Both the position numbers and the translations under genes were made by a program. The notes beneath the pieces were generated by a model. It saw only the letters and a list, made by a program, of their open reading frames with translations. It was not told where the DNA came from and ran no database searches. From NCBI GenBank assembly GCA_016700115.1, contig CP064999.1, forward strand, positions 4,707,501-4,771,500: 64,000 nt of DNA, given 5' to 3'. Shown one piece after another: positions 44,381 to 54,354 of the stretch. The stretch comes from Sphingobacteriales bacterium (GTDB lineage Bacteria; Bacteroidota; Bacteroidia; Chitinophagales; UBA2359). The number at the start of each line of letters is the position of its first letter. Position 1 is the first letter of the stretch.

Positions 44381-47107
44381 ATGATTCGCATCCTTAGCGT
44401 TCTCCTTACCTTAAACTTTTTAGTGCTCTCTTCCGGTTTTGCCCAAAGTTGTGTTACTGTTTTTGGTGTTACCGCCCCTACCCCCAATATCATTGCTCCC
44501 GTCAGAGTGGATACGCTGGATGGAGATCTGGCTGTAGTAACCAATATCAGCAGCAGCAGCTCCCCTATTTCAGTGGTGCCCGGAAGTTTTACAGTAAATA
44601 GTTTACAACAAGAACTTATTTTCCTTCAGTCAACCGGAGTAATCACCAACATCAAATCAGTCAATGCCCTCAACGGGAATCCGGGCATATCTTCACCTAA
44701 TATTGCCAATTTGCTGGAGTTGGAATATCATTGTAACGATGACCTTCTTTACGGCCTCAACCGTTTGTCGCCCACCAGCTACAGATTGGTAGAAGTTGAT
44801 CCGCAAACGGCCGTTCTCACACCTATCGGAGCTACTATTAACCTGCCCGTAGGCAATATTTTTGTGCCCGATGTTTCGACGATTGATGTGGCGGGAGACC
44901 GCTTCTTTTTCTTTAGCCGGAACGGTGGTATCTATACCCTGCATGTCGCCCCTTTGAGCGGAGCAGCAGCTACCACCATCTCTATTCTTCCTTTTGAACC
45001 GGTTGATGCAGAATTTAATCCAATTACCGGAAGCCTGTTGCTGTTTACCTCAACCCTACAACTGGTGGAGGTTAACCCCACTTCCGGTGCTACAAACTTG
45101 TTGGGTGTTGTTGCCGCAGCCCCGTTCGCCCTTCCGGTGAATAACGGAGCCTTAGACCCGTTTTCCAACAGATACTTTTTTGTTGCAGAACAAACTGCCG
45201 GGAATTTCAGACTATATACGGTAAGCACCATCAACGCAGCAATTATCAATCCCTCTGTTGCCCTGCCAATGCAGGTTACCAATCTATCGGCATCCGTTCC
45301 CTGTCAGGCTTTGGCAGATTTTTCTTTTGCCAACTCTTGTCAGGGCGAACCTACGCTGTTTACAGACCTGAGTATTGGGGCTACGCAATGGACCTGGAAT
45401 TTTGACGACCCCGCTTCCGGCGCAGCTAATACTTCAACAGAACAAAACCCAACCCATTTGTTCTCCGCTCCGGGAAATTATGACGTAACCCTTGACGTAG
45501 GTGGCTGTGTGGGTTTGAGTAGCATCACCCAATCAGTTTCCATAGTCGCCCCGCCAAGCGCTAACTTCCCTTCCGACACCTTAATCACTTGCTCCGGAGT
45601 CGTTACGGCTCAAAATATTCCCGGTGCTACCTATTTTTGGATCACCGGCTCTACAAATACTCAGATTACTGCAACCGTATCAGCCTGGTATTGGGTAGAT
45701 ATTTCGTTGGGTGGTTGTCTCAAAAGAGACAGCATGTATGTAGTTGTTGACCCAAGCGCAGGCAGTCAGCAAATATGGCCGACCGCAGAACTCAACTTTT
45801 GTGAAGGAGAAACTGCCTTGCTCGATGCCACAATTACCGGCGCAACTTCTTATGTTTGGTCAACAGGTGCTAACACACCAACTATCAGTGTTACCAACGG
45901 AGGTCCTTATAGCGTAACGGTAACGGTCGGCCCATGTATCAACACAGATGCCGTTACCGTTCAGTTTTTACCCCAACCGGATGTCAACTTTGGTGCTGAC
46001 CAAACCATCTGTGCGGCGAGTTTTTTGCTCGATCCGGGGTTAACAACAGCCGGACTGACTTATTTATGGTCAACCGGCGAAACAACTCCTACCCTGAACA
46101 TAACCCAAACCGGAAATTATTCGGTTACTGTTTCCTTAGGCAGTTGCTCGGACAGTGATGAGGTGAATATCACGATCATTCCCCTCATTGCACCAGACTT
46201 TGGCCCGAACCCTGTTTATGCCTGTGATGATGCAGATCTCGTATTAGACGCAAGTAATGCTCTTGCAGGGGTTACCTACCTTTGGTCAGACAACTCCACC
46301 GCCCCTGTTTTTACTGTTCCGGCCGGCCAATCCGGCACTTATTCAGTAACTGTTCAGGCATCGGGCTGCTCAGTCAGCACATCCGCCGAAGTTGAATTTA
46401 GCCCGGCATTTACCCTCAATTTAGGAACAGATCAGAACCTCTGTCAGGGTGGTGATTTAGTGTTGGACGCAGGAAGCGTTGCAAATGCAAGCTATGTCTG
46501 GAGCAATGGGGCGAATGCTCAGCAAATTACCGTAACTGATAGCGGCGTATATTCAGTAACCGTCAGCAATGGCGGATGTTTTTTAACAGATGAGGTAACC
46601 GTTACACTTCATATTCCTGAAGCCATCAACCTCGGCACTGCTCAAACTATCTGCACCGCCCTAAATGAAACAATTACCTTAGATGCCGGAACTGGCAACA
46701 ACTATGTCTGGCTGCCGGATGGACAGACTACCCAACAACTGACTGTTTCTCAACCGGGCACCTATTCTGTAACAGTAACCGATGCGTTTGGCTGTACTGC
46801 TTCAGCCTCAACAACCATTGAATCGCTTTGCCAGTCTGTTCTGTTGTTTCCTACTGCATTTTCTCCAAACAGTGACGGGAAAAACGACATTTTTGTTCCT
46901 GTTGCTCAGTTCATCAGCAGCTATGAGTTCAAAGTATTTGACCGTTGGGGAAAACTTTTGTTTGAAAGCGACGAAACTGATGACGGATGGGATGGATTGC
47001 ACAACGGAACCAACATGCCTTTGGGGGTCTATGTCTGGGTTGCGGTTTATTCAAACGAAAGTGGAGAACAAAGCACGGCAAAAGGCAATGTTACACTAAT
47101 CCGCTAA
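44381..47107 (+). CDS. T9SS type-B (gliding-motility C-terminal domain) secreted protein with PKD and Ig-like repeats
   Basis: From 44381 (MIRILSVLLTLNFLVL) a signal peptide ends at SSGFAQS, giving about 908 residues. The N-terminal 300 residues resemble a beta-propeller-like domain with repeated LYGLNRLSPTSYRLVEVDPQ and ITGSLLLFTSTLQLVEVNPT phrases. A PKD domain (ADFSFANSCQGEP, WTWNFDDP, HLFSAPGNYDVTLDV) follows, then about six Ig-like units of the form LDA...YVWS.G...IT.SG.YSVTV. The C-terminus FPTAFSPNSDGKNDIF, FDRWGKLLFES, KGNVTLIR is the T9SS sorting domain. It is probably a surface-attached or released structural protein. It stands alone between the secreted protein and trpS. Confidence 0.9.
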   Translation: MIRILSVLLTLNFLVLSSGFAQSCVTVFGVTAPTPNIIAPVRVDTLDGDLAVVTNISSSSSPISVVPGSFTVNSLQQELIFLQSTGVITNIKSVNALNGNPGISSPNIANLLELEYHCNDDLLYGLNRLSPTSYRLVEVDPQTAVLTPIGATINLPVGNIFVPDVSTIDVAGDRFFFFSRNGGIYTLHVAPLSGAAATTISILPFEPVDAEFNPITGSLLLFTSTLQLVEVNPTSGATNLLGVVAAAPFALPVNNGALDPFSNRYFFVAEQTAGNFRLYTVSTINAAIINPSVALPMQVTNLSASVPCQALADFSFANSCQGEPTLFTDLSIGATQWTWNFDDPASGAANTSTEQNPTHLFSAPGNYDVTLDVGGCVGLSSITQSVSIVAPPSANFPSDTLITCSGVVTAQNIPGATYFWITGSTNTQITATVSAWYWVDISLGGCLKRDSMYVVVDPSAGSQQIWPTAELNFCEGETALLDATITGATSYVWSTGANTPTISVTNGGPYSVTVTVGPCINTDAVTVQFLPQPDVNFGADQTICAASFLLDPGLTTAGLTYLWSTGETTPTLNITQTGNYSVTVSLGSCSDSDEVNITIIPLIAPDFGPNPVYACDDADLVLDASNALAGVTYLWSDNSTAPVFTVPAGQSGTYSVTVQASGCSVSTSAEVEFSPAFTLNLGTDQNLCQGGDLVLDAGSVANASYVWSNGANAQQITVTDSGVYSVTVSNGGCFLTDEVTVTLHIPEAINLGTAQTICTALNETITLDAGTGNNYVWLPDGQTTQQLTVSQPGTYSVTVTDAFGCTASASTTIESLCQSVLLFPTAFSPNSDGKNDIFVPVAQFISSYEFKVFDRWGKLLFESDETDDGWDGLHNGTNMPLGVYVWVAVYSNESGEQSTAKGNVTLIR

Positions 47108-47193
47108 GAAGGAACGAAAATTTGTTTTTGTTTCTTTTAGCAGTACGGTGGGCAACTACATAGCCTAAAATCAGGTTATCAATCAATTTTTAC

Positions 47194-47201
47194 TATTTTT
47201 G
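47194..47201 (+). promoter_or_regulatory. Promoter of trpS with very short leader
   Basis: TATTTTTG matches TAnnTTTG and ends only 4 nt before the trpS ATG at 47206. If used, the transcript would be leaderless or nearly so. Confidence 0.5.
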
Positions 47202-47205
47202 CGAC

Positions 47206-48228
47206 ATGGAAACAGTAGTCAGCGGGATTCGTCCTACGGGTGAAGTTCATTTGGGAAATTATCTGGGCGCCATCCGGAATTTTGTTCGGATGCAGGAAGA
47301 TGAGCGGTTTAAGATGTTTACTTTTATTGCAGATTACCATGCGCTGACCACCCATACAGAAGCCAAAGAACTGCAAACCAATGTTAAAACTGCGTTAGCG
47401 ATTTATCTTGGCTGTGGGTTAGATCCCGACAAAGCAGTTATTTATATCCAAAGTCATTTGCCGCAAATACCGGAACTGTATTTGCTCTTCAATATGCTCG
47501 CTTATAAAGGCGAACTTGAGAAAGTGCCTACCTTTAAAGAAAAAGTCAGGGCACAGGAGCAGACCGGTAAAAGCATCAATGCGGGATTACTGACTTATCC
47601 CGTCCTGATGGCTGTTGATATCGTCATTCATCGGGCTCATAAAGTGCCTGTTGGAAAAGATCAGGAAGCTCATTTGGAAATGGCGCGAAATTTTGTCAAC
47701 CGGTTTAACTCACTGTTCAATAACGGTCAGGTTTATTTTCCGGAACCTTATGGTTTTAATTACGGAGAGAATTTAATTAAAGTCCCAAGTCTGGACGGAA
47801 CCGGTAAAATGAGCAAATCGGCTGAAAATCCAAACAGTGCAATTTATTTGTTGGACGAAGATGAAACCATCCGCAAAAAGGTAATGCGGGCAGTTACCGA
47901 CTCGGGACCGACGGTTCCCAATCAGGAGAAACCGGAGGTCATTCAAAATTTATTTGACTTGCTTGCACTTGCAGGTAATCCTGACACCGTTTCTTATTTT
48001 GAAGAGCAATATAACAATTGCAATATCCGGTATGGCGATTTAAAAAAACAATTGGCACAAGATATGATTGGTATAGTTGCCCCTATCAGAAAACGGATTC
48101 AAGATGTGTTGGGCAATGAAACATATTTGAAAAAGGTGGCCAAACAAGGCGCTGAAGCTGCTTGTGAAAGCGCACAAACTACATTGGACGGGGCAAAAGA
48201 GTTAGTGGGGTTAAATTATTTCCGGTAA
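47206..48228 (+). CDS. trpS: Tryptophanyl-tRNA synthetase
   Basis: The class I synthetase charges tRNA-Trp. The 340-residue product has the HIGH-equivalent in GIRPTGEVHLGNYLGAIRNF, the helix segment YHALTTH, the Trp-binding MAVDIVIHRAHKVPVGKDQ, and KMSKS as DGTGKMSKSAENPNS near residue 205. The C-terminal anticodon-binding helices end IQDVLGNETYLKKVAKQGAE. Length and motifs are normal for the bacterial enzyme. The deoxynucleoside kinase gene follows after 18 nt and is probably cotranscribed. Confidence 0.97.
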   Translation: METVVSGIRPTGEVHLGNYLGAIRNFVRMQEDERFKMFTFIADYHALTTHTEAKELQTNVKTALAIYLGCGLDPDKAVIYIQSHLPQIPELYLLFNMLAYKGELEKVPTFKEKVRAQEQTGKSINAGLLTYPVLMAVDIVIHRAHKVPVGKDQEAHLEMARNFVNRFNSLFNNGQVYFPEPYGFNYGENLIKVPSLDGTGKMSKSAENPNSAIYLLDEDETIRKKVMRAVTDSGPTVPNQEKPEVIQNLFDLLALAGNPDTVSYFEEQYNNCNIRYGDLKKQLAQDMIGIVAPIRKRIQDVLGNETYLKKVAKQGAEAACESAQTTLDGAKELVGLNYFR

Positions 48229-48246
48229 TTTTCAGGAGAATCTTTT

Positions 48247-48891
48247 ATGGAAGAGCAAACAAACATTAAACATATTGCAGTAGCAGGAAATATTGGAGCA
48301 GGTAAAACTACGCTTGCCTCTAAACTTAGCGTCTATTTCGGTTGGGAAACCTACTACGAAGATGTTGACCACAATCCCTATCTCGAGGATTTTTATGAAG
48401 ACATGACCCGTTGGTCTTTTAACCTCCAAATCTATTTTCTCAACAGCCGGTTTAACCAGATTAAGAATATACAAAAGGGATCTAAAACAGTCATTCAAGA
48501 CCGCACCATTTATGAAGATGCTTATATTTTTGCGCCTAATTTGTATGAGATGGAACTGATGTCTGAGCGGGATTTTGAAAATTATATCACCTTATTCAGA
48601 ACCATGAGTGCCACTTTTGGAGCACCGGACCTGTTGATTTATCTTCGGGCTTCGACCGATACCCTTTTAAAACAAATCAGCAAACGAGGACGTGACTTCG
48701 AAGCAAATATCCGCAAAGACTATCTCGAACGGCTCAATAATTATTACGAAAATTGGATAGCCCGTTATAAATCCGGACCTTTACTCATTATCAATGTAGA
48801 TGAAACCAATTATGCAGACGAAGAAGAAGGGCTGAATCAGGTTATTGAGTTAGTCAAACTTAAGCTTACCGAATTGAATAGCAACAAATAA
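48247..48891 (+). CDS. Deoxynucleoside kinase (dNK family)
   Basis: The 214-residue product phosphorylates deoxynucleosides for salvage. The P-loop is VAGNIGAGKTTLASKL (about 12-27). WSFNLQIYFLNSRFNQI forms the substrate helix, and QDRTIYEDAYIFA holds the DR(S/T) motif. The LID is in KRGRDFEANI. The base-selecting residues do not let me choose among dAdo, dGuo or dCyd preference with confidence. It lies 18 nt after trpS in the same direction. No terminator is evident. Confidence 0.92.
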   Translation: MEEQTNIKHIAVAGNIGAGKTTLASKLSVYFGWETYYEDVDHNPYLEDFYEDMTRWSFNLQIYFLNSRFNQIKNIQKGSKTVIQDRTIYEDAYIFAPNLYEMELMSERDFENYITLFRTMSATFGAPDLLIYLRASTDTLLKQISKRGRDFEANIRKDYLERLNNYYENWIARYKSGPLLIINVDETNYADEEEGLNQVIELVKLKLTELNSNK

Positions 48892-48909
48892 CTTTTTCTC
48901 TCTTTTGCT

Positions 48910-49845
48910 TCACTCCCTTTCTTCACCAATCAGGGCAATTTTTCGCATTAGCCCTATACCTTCCTTTTCTTCAACAATACTGAAATAGCGCAAGGCTACG
49001 ACGATTAAGGTAATGACATTGACAATTACCCCAACTATGGTATATACTACTCCGGTAACCGGAAGGAGAAACAACATACTCTCCCACGAAAAAATGTTGA
49101 TGAGAAAAGCAGTTAGTCCGGTAAGGATTGCCGGAACCAAGCCAATCAGGGACATAACAATAAACACAGTGATCATATATAACCAAAGAGTCGAAAACCA
49201 TTTGCCCTGTACAATTATCATGCAGCGACTTAACGCCGCCCCAAAACTTTTACCTTCGACAAGCCGGACAATATAGATAAAGGAAAGGGTGATGACCGGA
49301 TAACTACACATAAGCAGAATGCCAACTGTTGTAATCACAACAAATACGGCAATACCTGATGTCATGCCTATAATCAGAGAGAACCATGCAAACATCAAAG
49401 CTGTGAAGGGAACAAGCAGTGCTAAAACAACAAAAAACAAAAGAATGGTAGTGCTCAGGTAAAGTCCGATATTGTCAAGCACCCTTTTGCCGATTTCCCT
49501 GACTGTTATTTGTTCAAAATCTGAACGTTTGAAGTATAAAATGATATATTCGTAAACCACTGCAACCAGCACGATAGACCCCAACAGAGAAAAAATGGAA
49601 AAAATTGAACTCAATTCGGAATAAGTTGCAAATGCGGAGGAGTCATAGTCGTCCCAAAAATCCTCCAATAACACGGCTAAGGTAAAAGTATAAGATATCA
49701 AGCCCAACAAAATAAAAGGCAAGGCTAAAAAGAAGATTGCCTTCAGCAAAATTTTATGATTCTGACGTATAAAAGCCGTTGTAGCGCTTATGGTTTCCCC
49801 CATATCGCGTACTTTTCTGAAATTGATTTTGTCGGTTCTAATCAT
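48910..49845 (-). CDS. Polytopic membrane protein of unknown function
   Basis: The 311-residue protein has about six hydrophobic segments (about 35-60, 82-105, 130-160, 165-200, 215-240, 245-285). Its N-terminus, KINFRKVRDMGETISATTAF, looks cytoplasmic and resembles proteins annotated simply as hypothetical membrane proteins in Bacteroidota. Short charged loops and an EEKEGIGLMRKI tail complete it. I know no function. It follows the pullulanase gene by 22 nt on the same strand and so is probably in its transcript, and it converges on the dNK gene. Confidence 0.75.
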   Translation of the reverse strand: MIRTDKINFRKVRDMGETISATTAFIRQNHKILLKAIFFLALPFILLGLISYTFTLAVLLEDFWDDYDSSAFATYSELSSIFSIFSLLGSIVLVAVVYEYIILYFKRSDFEQITVREIGKRVLDNIGLYLSTTILLFFVVLALLVPFTALMFAWFSLIIGMTSGIAVFVVITTVGILLMCSYPVITLSFIYIVRLVEGKSFGAALSRCMIIVQGKWFSTLWLYMITVFIVMSLIGLVPAILTGLTAFLINIFSWESMLFLLPVTGVVYTIVGVIVNVITLIVVALRYFSIVEEKEGIGLMRKIALIGEERE

Positions 49846-49867
49846 TACCTGTGAAAAAATAACCCGG

Positions 49868-51889
49868 TTATTCCTGTGCTAAAATCAACGCTGAAACAGG
49901 AGGCACTTCTACCTTTTTGCCTTTCACCCGCCCTTTTGCTTTTAAGTCCACTTTCCAATCTTCGACCACCGTCTTCCATTCTCCTTCCGGCAAATGAATG
50001 TCCACTTCTTTAGCTTGATTGCCATTGAAAATCACTAAGATATGTTTCCACTTATCGCCATTAGCGTTGTTTTTCAACAAATAAGCAACCACGTTGGGTT
50101 GGTTGATTTCTAAAAACTCGAGGTGTTGGGCAATCATGTCTGTTGTCGTCATTCTGAAAGCAGGATGTGCCTTTCTCAGGGCAATCAGTCCGGCATGATA
50201 ATCAAACAATTGTTTAAACTGAGTTTTCCGGTGCCAGTCAATCTGATTGATTGCGTCCGGCGATTTGTAAGAGTTTTCTTCTCCGTTTTTGGTTCGGGTC
50301 ATTTCCTCAGCGGCATGAAGAAATGGAATACCCTGAGAGGTGAGCACGATGGTGTTAGCCAAACGGTGCATCCGCAAGCGTTCTTCATCAGAAGCTTGTG
50401 GGTTTGAATTCAAAAGGCGGTCAAACAGGGTATGATTGTCGTGACATGAAACATAGTTGATACACTGAAGCGGAGAGCCTGCCCAATAAGCTTTTGAATA
50501 GTTAACTTTGGAATAATCTATTTGCGGATGTTGCGTTGCAGCGACGATACCGAACTTAATAGTTTCTTCTTTCCCTTCTGCGCCGCTCACAAATCCCTGA
50601 TCGTCGTGTTTGAAAACACTTCCTTTCAATCCATCTCTTAGGTCATCGCTAAAGGCAGCGATGCGTGAAACTTTATGAATATTGTGTTTGGTCGGTCGCA
50701 GTTCTTCGGCCAATGGAGTATCCCCACCTGTCCAACCTTCTCCATAGACAAAGATTGTCGGATCAATTTCATCCAAAGCAGCCCGCACCTGATTCATGGT
50801 TTCTATATCGTGAATCGCCATTAGGTCGAATCGAAATCCATCAATGTGGTATTCAGATGCCCAGTATTTTACCGATTCAACGATAAACTTTCTGACCATA
50901 GGGCGTTCTGATGCCGTTTCATTACCACAAGCCGAGGCATCTGAAAAACTGCCGTCTGCTCTTTGTCGGTAATAATATCCGGGAACAAGTCTTTCAAAAT
51001 ACGAATCTTTGGTCAACCCGGTATGATTATAGACCACATCCATCACCACACGAATGCCGGAGGCGTGCAATGCCTTCACCATTTCTTTAAATTCTTTGAT
51101 TCTGATACTGCCATCATAAGGGTTGGTCGAAAATGAGCCTTCAGGTACATTATAATTGAGAGGGTCATAACCCCAGTTGAATTGAGGTTGGTCAAGTTTG
51201 GTTTCGTCAATAGAATTATGGTCAAAAGCCGGAAGTATATGTAAATGTGTGATTCCGAGCTGAACGAGATGGTCTAAACCTGTTTTTTCACCTTGCGGGC
51301 TTTTTGTGCCTTTTTCGGTCAACCCTAAGTATTTCCCTTTGTTGCTGATCCCTGAATTAGAATGAATGGATAAGTCGCGAATATGCAATTCATAAATTAC
51401 AATATCTGAAAAGCCATTAATCAGTGGGCGTTTGTCTTTATCCCAATCTTTGGGATTGGTACTTTTCAGGTCAGTAACCATCCCTCGAATTCCGTTCACT
51501 CCAACTGCTTTGCAATAAGGGTCGGGTGCCTCATCGAGCCACTTGCCATCAATCTGAACCTGAAAAGTATAAAACCTTCCCTTGTAATTGCCATCCATTG
51601 TAACAGCCCAGACCCCGTTGCCTGCTTTGGACATCATCGCTTCTTTCAACAAGTTTCCCTCAATACCGGCATCGTAAAGTTTTAACTTAACCTGTGCAGC
51701 GGTTGGTGCCCAAAGTTTAAAAACAGATTTTTTATTAGTATAGGTTAGCCCCAAATCATTGCCGGCATAGACCGGAAAAGATAAAAAGTCGGTAGTTGAA
51801 TATTGTGGTTTTTCCACAACCTTTGAAGAGCTGCAATGAACTGACATGAGACAAATTAATAGTGAAAAAAAAGGGAGTAGGTTCTTCAT
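49868..51889 (-). CDS. Type I pullulanase lipoprotein (GH13)
   Basis: Pullulanase hydrolyses alpha-1,6 branches of pullulan, starch and glycogen. The 673-residue protein begins MKNLLPFFSLLICLMSVHC, a lipoprotein signal with cysteine 19, so it is periplasmic or surface-anchored. A CBM48-like domain (SVFKLWAPTAAQVKLKLYD) precedes the barrel. The catalytic regions are present: YNWGYDPLNYNVPEGS (the type I pullulanase marker), VVMDVVYNHTG, GFRFDLMAIHD (nucleophile Asp), VYGEGWTGG (acid/base Glu) and NYVSCHDNHTL. The C-terminal beta domain ends VEVPPVSALILAQE. It is the first gene of a two-gene unit with the membrane protein downstream. The symbol pulA is plausible but left open. Confidence 0.95.
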   Translation of the reverse strand: MKNLLPFFSLLICLMSVHCSSSKVVEKPQYSTTDFLSFPVYAGNDLGLTYTNKKSVFKLWAPTAAQVKLKLYDAGIEGNLLKEAMMSKAGNGVWAVTMDGNYKGRFYTFQVQIDGKWLDEAPDPYCKAVGVNGIRGMVTDLKSTNPKDWDKDKRPLINGFSDIVIYELHIRDLSIHSNSGISNKGKYLGLTEKGTKSPQGEKTGLDHLVQLGITHLHILPAFDHNSIDETKLDQPQFNWGYDPLNYNVPEGSFSTNPYDGSIRIKEFKEMVKALHASGIRVVMDVVYNHTGLTKDSYFERLVPGYYYRQRADGSFSDASACGNETASERPMVRKFIVESVKYWASEYHIDGFRFDLMAIHDIETMNQVRAALDEIDPTIFVYGEGWTGGDTPLAEELRPTKHNIHKVSRIAAFSDDLRDGLKGSVFKHDDQGFVSGAEGKEETIKFGIVAATQHPQIDYSKVNYSKAYWAGSPLQCINYVSCHDNHTLFDRLLNSNPQASDEERLRMHRLANTIVLTSQGIPFLHAAEEMTRTKNGEENSYKSPDAINQIDWHRKTQFKQLFDYHAGLIALRKAHPAFRMTTTDMIAQHLEFLEINQPNVVAYLLKNNANGDKWKHILVIFNGNQAKEVDIHLPEGEWKTVVEDWKVDLKAKGRVKGKKVEVPPVSALILAQE

Positions 51890-51934
51890 TGAGTTAAGCT
51901 ATTAGCCGGGTTTTATAAATATAAAATAAACTGC

Positions 51935-51942
51935 CAAAGATA
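51935..51942 (-). promoter_or_regulatory. Candidate -7 box of the pullulanase gene
   Basis: The minus strand reads TATCTTTG, a canonical TAnnTTTG, 46 nt before the ATG at 51889. Confidence 0.55.
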
Positions 51943-52061
51943 AACAAAGAACCAATATCCGGACATGTTTTTAATTTTTAACGCCTTTGAATAAATTCAA
52001 GGATTGCGGAAACAACATCGGATTAAAATATCCTCTTATCTTGTAACTCATTTCAAACAGT

Positions 52062-53360
52062 ATGGAAGAAATAATACAAAAAGCAACCATAGAAAGTCTG
52101 TGGTTAACTCAATACGAGTTTTTTATCCGGTTATTGGTAGCTGCCGGAATTGGTTTTGTCATCGGTTTAGAGCGGGAACGCTCCTTTTTGCCCGAACAAA
52201 CAGAGATTTTCGCCGGAGTAAGAACATTTACTTTAGTTGCGGTTCTTGGATTATTATCCTGTTTTTTGAAGTTCTATTTATCCAACCCAATTTTCGAAGT
52301 TGTTTTGTCGGGTTTAATCGTATTTACCATTGTTTCTTATCTGTTGAATTTTAAACGCGGACATTCAGGAGGCACTACTGAAGTTGCCTTGATTGTTGTT
52401 TTCCTGATGGGGGCAGTCGTGCTGATGGGATATATTCAGTTGAGCCTGATTGTAACCGTTATTGTGTTGCTGGTCTTATCGTTAAAGGTAGAAATCAAAA
52501 ATTTGGTCGGACAAATTACCAACGACGAAGTCTATGCCTTTTTAAAGTTTGTAGTCATAGCTTTGTTAATTCTGCCCTTTCTTCCTAACGACACGTATGG
52601 GCCTTATTCCGTGCTGAACCCAAGCGAAATTGGGTGGGTGATCGTCCTTACTTCAGCCATTGGGTTTATCGGTTATTTATTGGTTAAGTTTATCGGCCCG
52701 AACAAAGGAATAATACTCACCGGAATTTTTGGAGGGTTGGTTTCAAGTACCGCAGTTACGTGGAATTTTTCCAAAAAAAGCCACGAAATGCCGCAATATA
52801 CCCGGCATTGCGCCATTGCTATAATTTCCGCTTCCCTGATTATGATTGTGAGAGTAGCTTTTTGGATCTATCTGTTTAACTCCGCTATCTTGCCAAAGCT
52901 GCTGCCCGTTTTATTTTTGTTATTACTTACCAGTATGGGAATTATCTGGTATTGGGTTCATCAAATTGTGTCATCGTCAAAACCTGATACAAAAGTGGAA
53001 TTAGGAAATCCTCTGCAATTAAAAGATGCCTTGTTTTTTGGTATTCTTTATGGCAGTATTTTGTTGTTGGTCAGCTTTGCCAATGATTATCTCGGGAACA
53101 AAGGTCTTTATCTGGCGAGCACAATCGCTGCGCTGTCTGATATTGATGCCATAACCATTTCACTGTCTAAGCTAAGCAGTAACACAACTGCAGCCAAAAC
53201 CGTACAAATCTCCATATTATTGGCGACCATCAGCAATACGGCTGTAAAAATGATTATAGCCTTATGGTTTGGCAGCAGCGAGTTGCGAAAATTGCTCACC
53301 TATGGCTATAGTTTGGTTTTGATTGCCGCTTTAGCAGGTTTTTTATGGTTGCTGTTCTAA
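52062..53360 (+). CDS. MgtC/SapB family protein with DUF4010 domain
   Basis: The 432-residue polytopic protein has about 12 hydrophobic segments. The N-terminal part carries the MgtC/SapB signature: LLVAAGIGFVIGLERERSFL, then FAGVRTFTLVAVLGLLSCFL, and the Arg-rich turn LERE. The C-terminal half matches DUF4010, with GIFGGLVSSTAVTWNFSKKS, SLIMIVRVAFWIY, and YLASTIAALSDIDAITISL. Members of this fused type are inner-membrane proteins of uncertain transport function. It stands alone between divergent pullulanase and a convergent SDR. Confidence 0.88.
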   Translation: MEEIIQKATIESLWLTQYEFFIRLLVAAGIGFVIGLERERSFLPEQTEIFAGVRTFTLVAVLGLLSCFLKFYLSNPIFEVVLSGLIVFTIVSYLLNFKRGHSGGTTEVALIVVFLMGAVVLMGYIQLSLIVTVIVLLVLSLKVEIKNLVGQITNDEVYAFLKFVVIALLILPFLPNDTYGPYSVLNPSEIGWVIVLTSAIGFIGYLLVKFIGPNKGIILTGIFGGLVSSTAVTWNFSKKSHEMPQYTRHCAIAIISASLIMIVRVAFWIYLFNSAILPKLLPVLFLLLLTSMGIIWYWVHQIVSSSKPDTKVELGNPLQLKDALFFGILYGSILLLVSFANDYLGNKGLYLASTIAALSDIDAITISLSKLSSNTTAAKTVQISILLATISNTAVKMIIALWFGSSELRKLLTYGYSLVLIAALAGFLWLLF

Positions 53361-53395
53361 AATCCCGGCTACCTCAAAACTGCTCAAAACACCTT

Positions 53396-54211
53396 TTACC
53401 CTTTGTACAGATAATGAGCACTTGCCTGTGCAAGCGGGGTGAGTGTTATTTCCCCAATATTGACATGATGCGGACGACTTGCTGCATAAAAAATAGCATC
53501 TGCAACATCTTCAGGGAACAAAGGTTGGTATCCTTCATATACCAATTTTGCCTTTTGCTGATTTCCTTTAAATCTGACCTCTGAAAACTCGGTTTCCACC
53601 AATCCCGGGTGAATAGCGGTTACTTTTACGCCATGATGCAACAGGTCAATTCTCATTCCACGACTAAGTGCATCTACTGCAAACTTAGTAGCACAATAAA
53701 CAGCCCCGTTTGCATAAACTTCCTTACCGGCAATTGAACCTAAATTGATTATATGTCCTCCTTTTGGATGCTTTTGCAAATATGGAATCACAATTTTGCT
53801 GACATAAAGCAGCCCTTTTATATTGGTGTCAATCATAGTATCCCAATCTTCGACTAAAGAATGTTGAATGGTATCTCTGCCAAGTGCTAAACCCGCATTG
53901 TTGACCAAAACCCGGATGTTTTTCCATTCATCGGGCAAATGTTCAATTGCCTTCTCCATTTTAGTATAGTCTTTCACATCAGCCTGAATTGTTTCTACTT
54001 TAACCCGAAATTTATCTTCGAGTTCTTTCTTAATGGCTTCCAATCGTTCTACCCTTCTGCCCGTAGCTAATATCCACCAACCTTCTGCTGCAAAACGTGC
54101 TGCTGTTGCTTTCCCTATTCCGGCAGTTGCACCGGTTATCATTACAATATGTGGTAAATTTCCTCCTAAATCAAAATTGGTTTTTCCGTCCATTGGGCTG
54201 AGATAATTCAA
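53396..54211 (-). CDS. Short-chain dehydrogenase/reductase
   Basis: The 271-residue product is an NAD(P)-dependent SDR of the classical type. It has the cofactor loop ITGATAGIGKATAARF near residue 27, RR in ATGRRVERLEA (suggesting NADP preference), NNAGLALG, the active-site Ser in LGSIAGKEV, and YCATKFAVDAL (YxxxK). The closing HPGLVETEFS is typical. It resembles YdfG-type 3-hydroxy acid dehydrogenases. The actual substrate cannot be told. The gene starts just before the divergent TlpA-like gene and overlaps no other gene. Confidence 0.92.
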   Translation of the reverse strand: MNYLSPMDGKTNFDLGGNLPHIVMITGATAGIGKATAARFAAEGWWILATGRRVERLEAIKKELEDKFRVKVETIQADVKDYTKMEKAIEHLPDEWKNIRVLVNNAGLALGRDTIQHSLVEDWDTMIDTNIKGLLYVSKIVIPYLQKHPKGGHIINLGSIAGKEVYANGAVYCATKFAVDALSRGMRIDLLHHGVKVTAIHPGLVETEFSEVRFKGNQQKAKLVYEGYQPLFPEDVADAIFYAASRPHHVNIGEITLTPLAQASAHYLYKG

Positions 54212-54354
54212 ATGCAGTTGATATCCTGTTAAATTTTCTAAAGTTATCCGCCAAAATACACCTTTTTGGCTGAAACTTGTTTACTATATCTGTTTGATTA
54301 GTATTTTCCGTTTTTACCGGTCTTCAGTTCTTTTACACACATACATTATTCATT

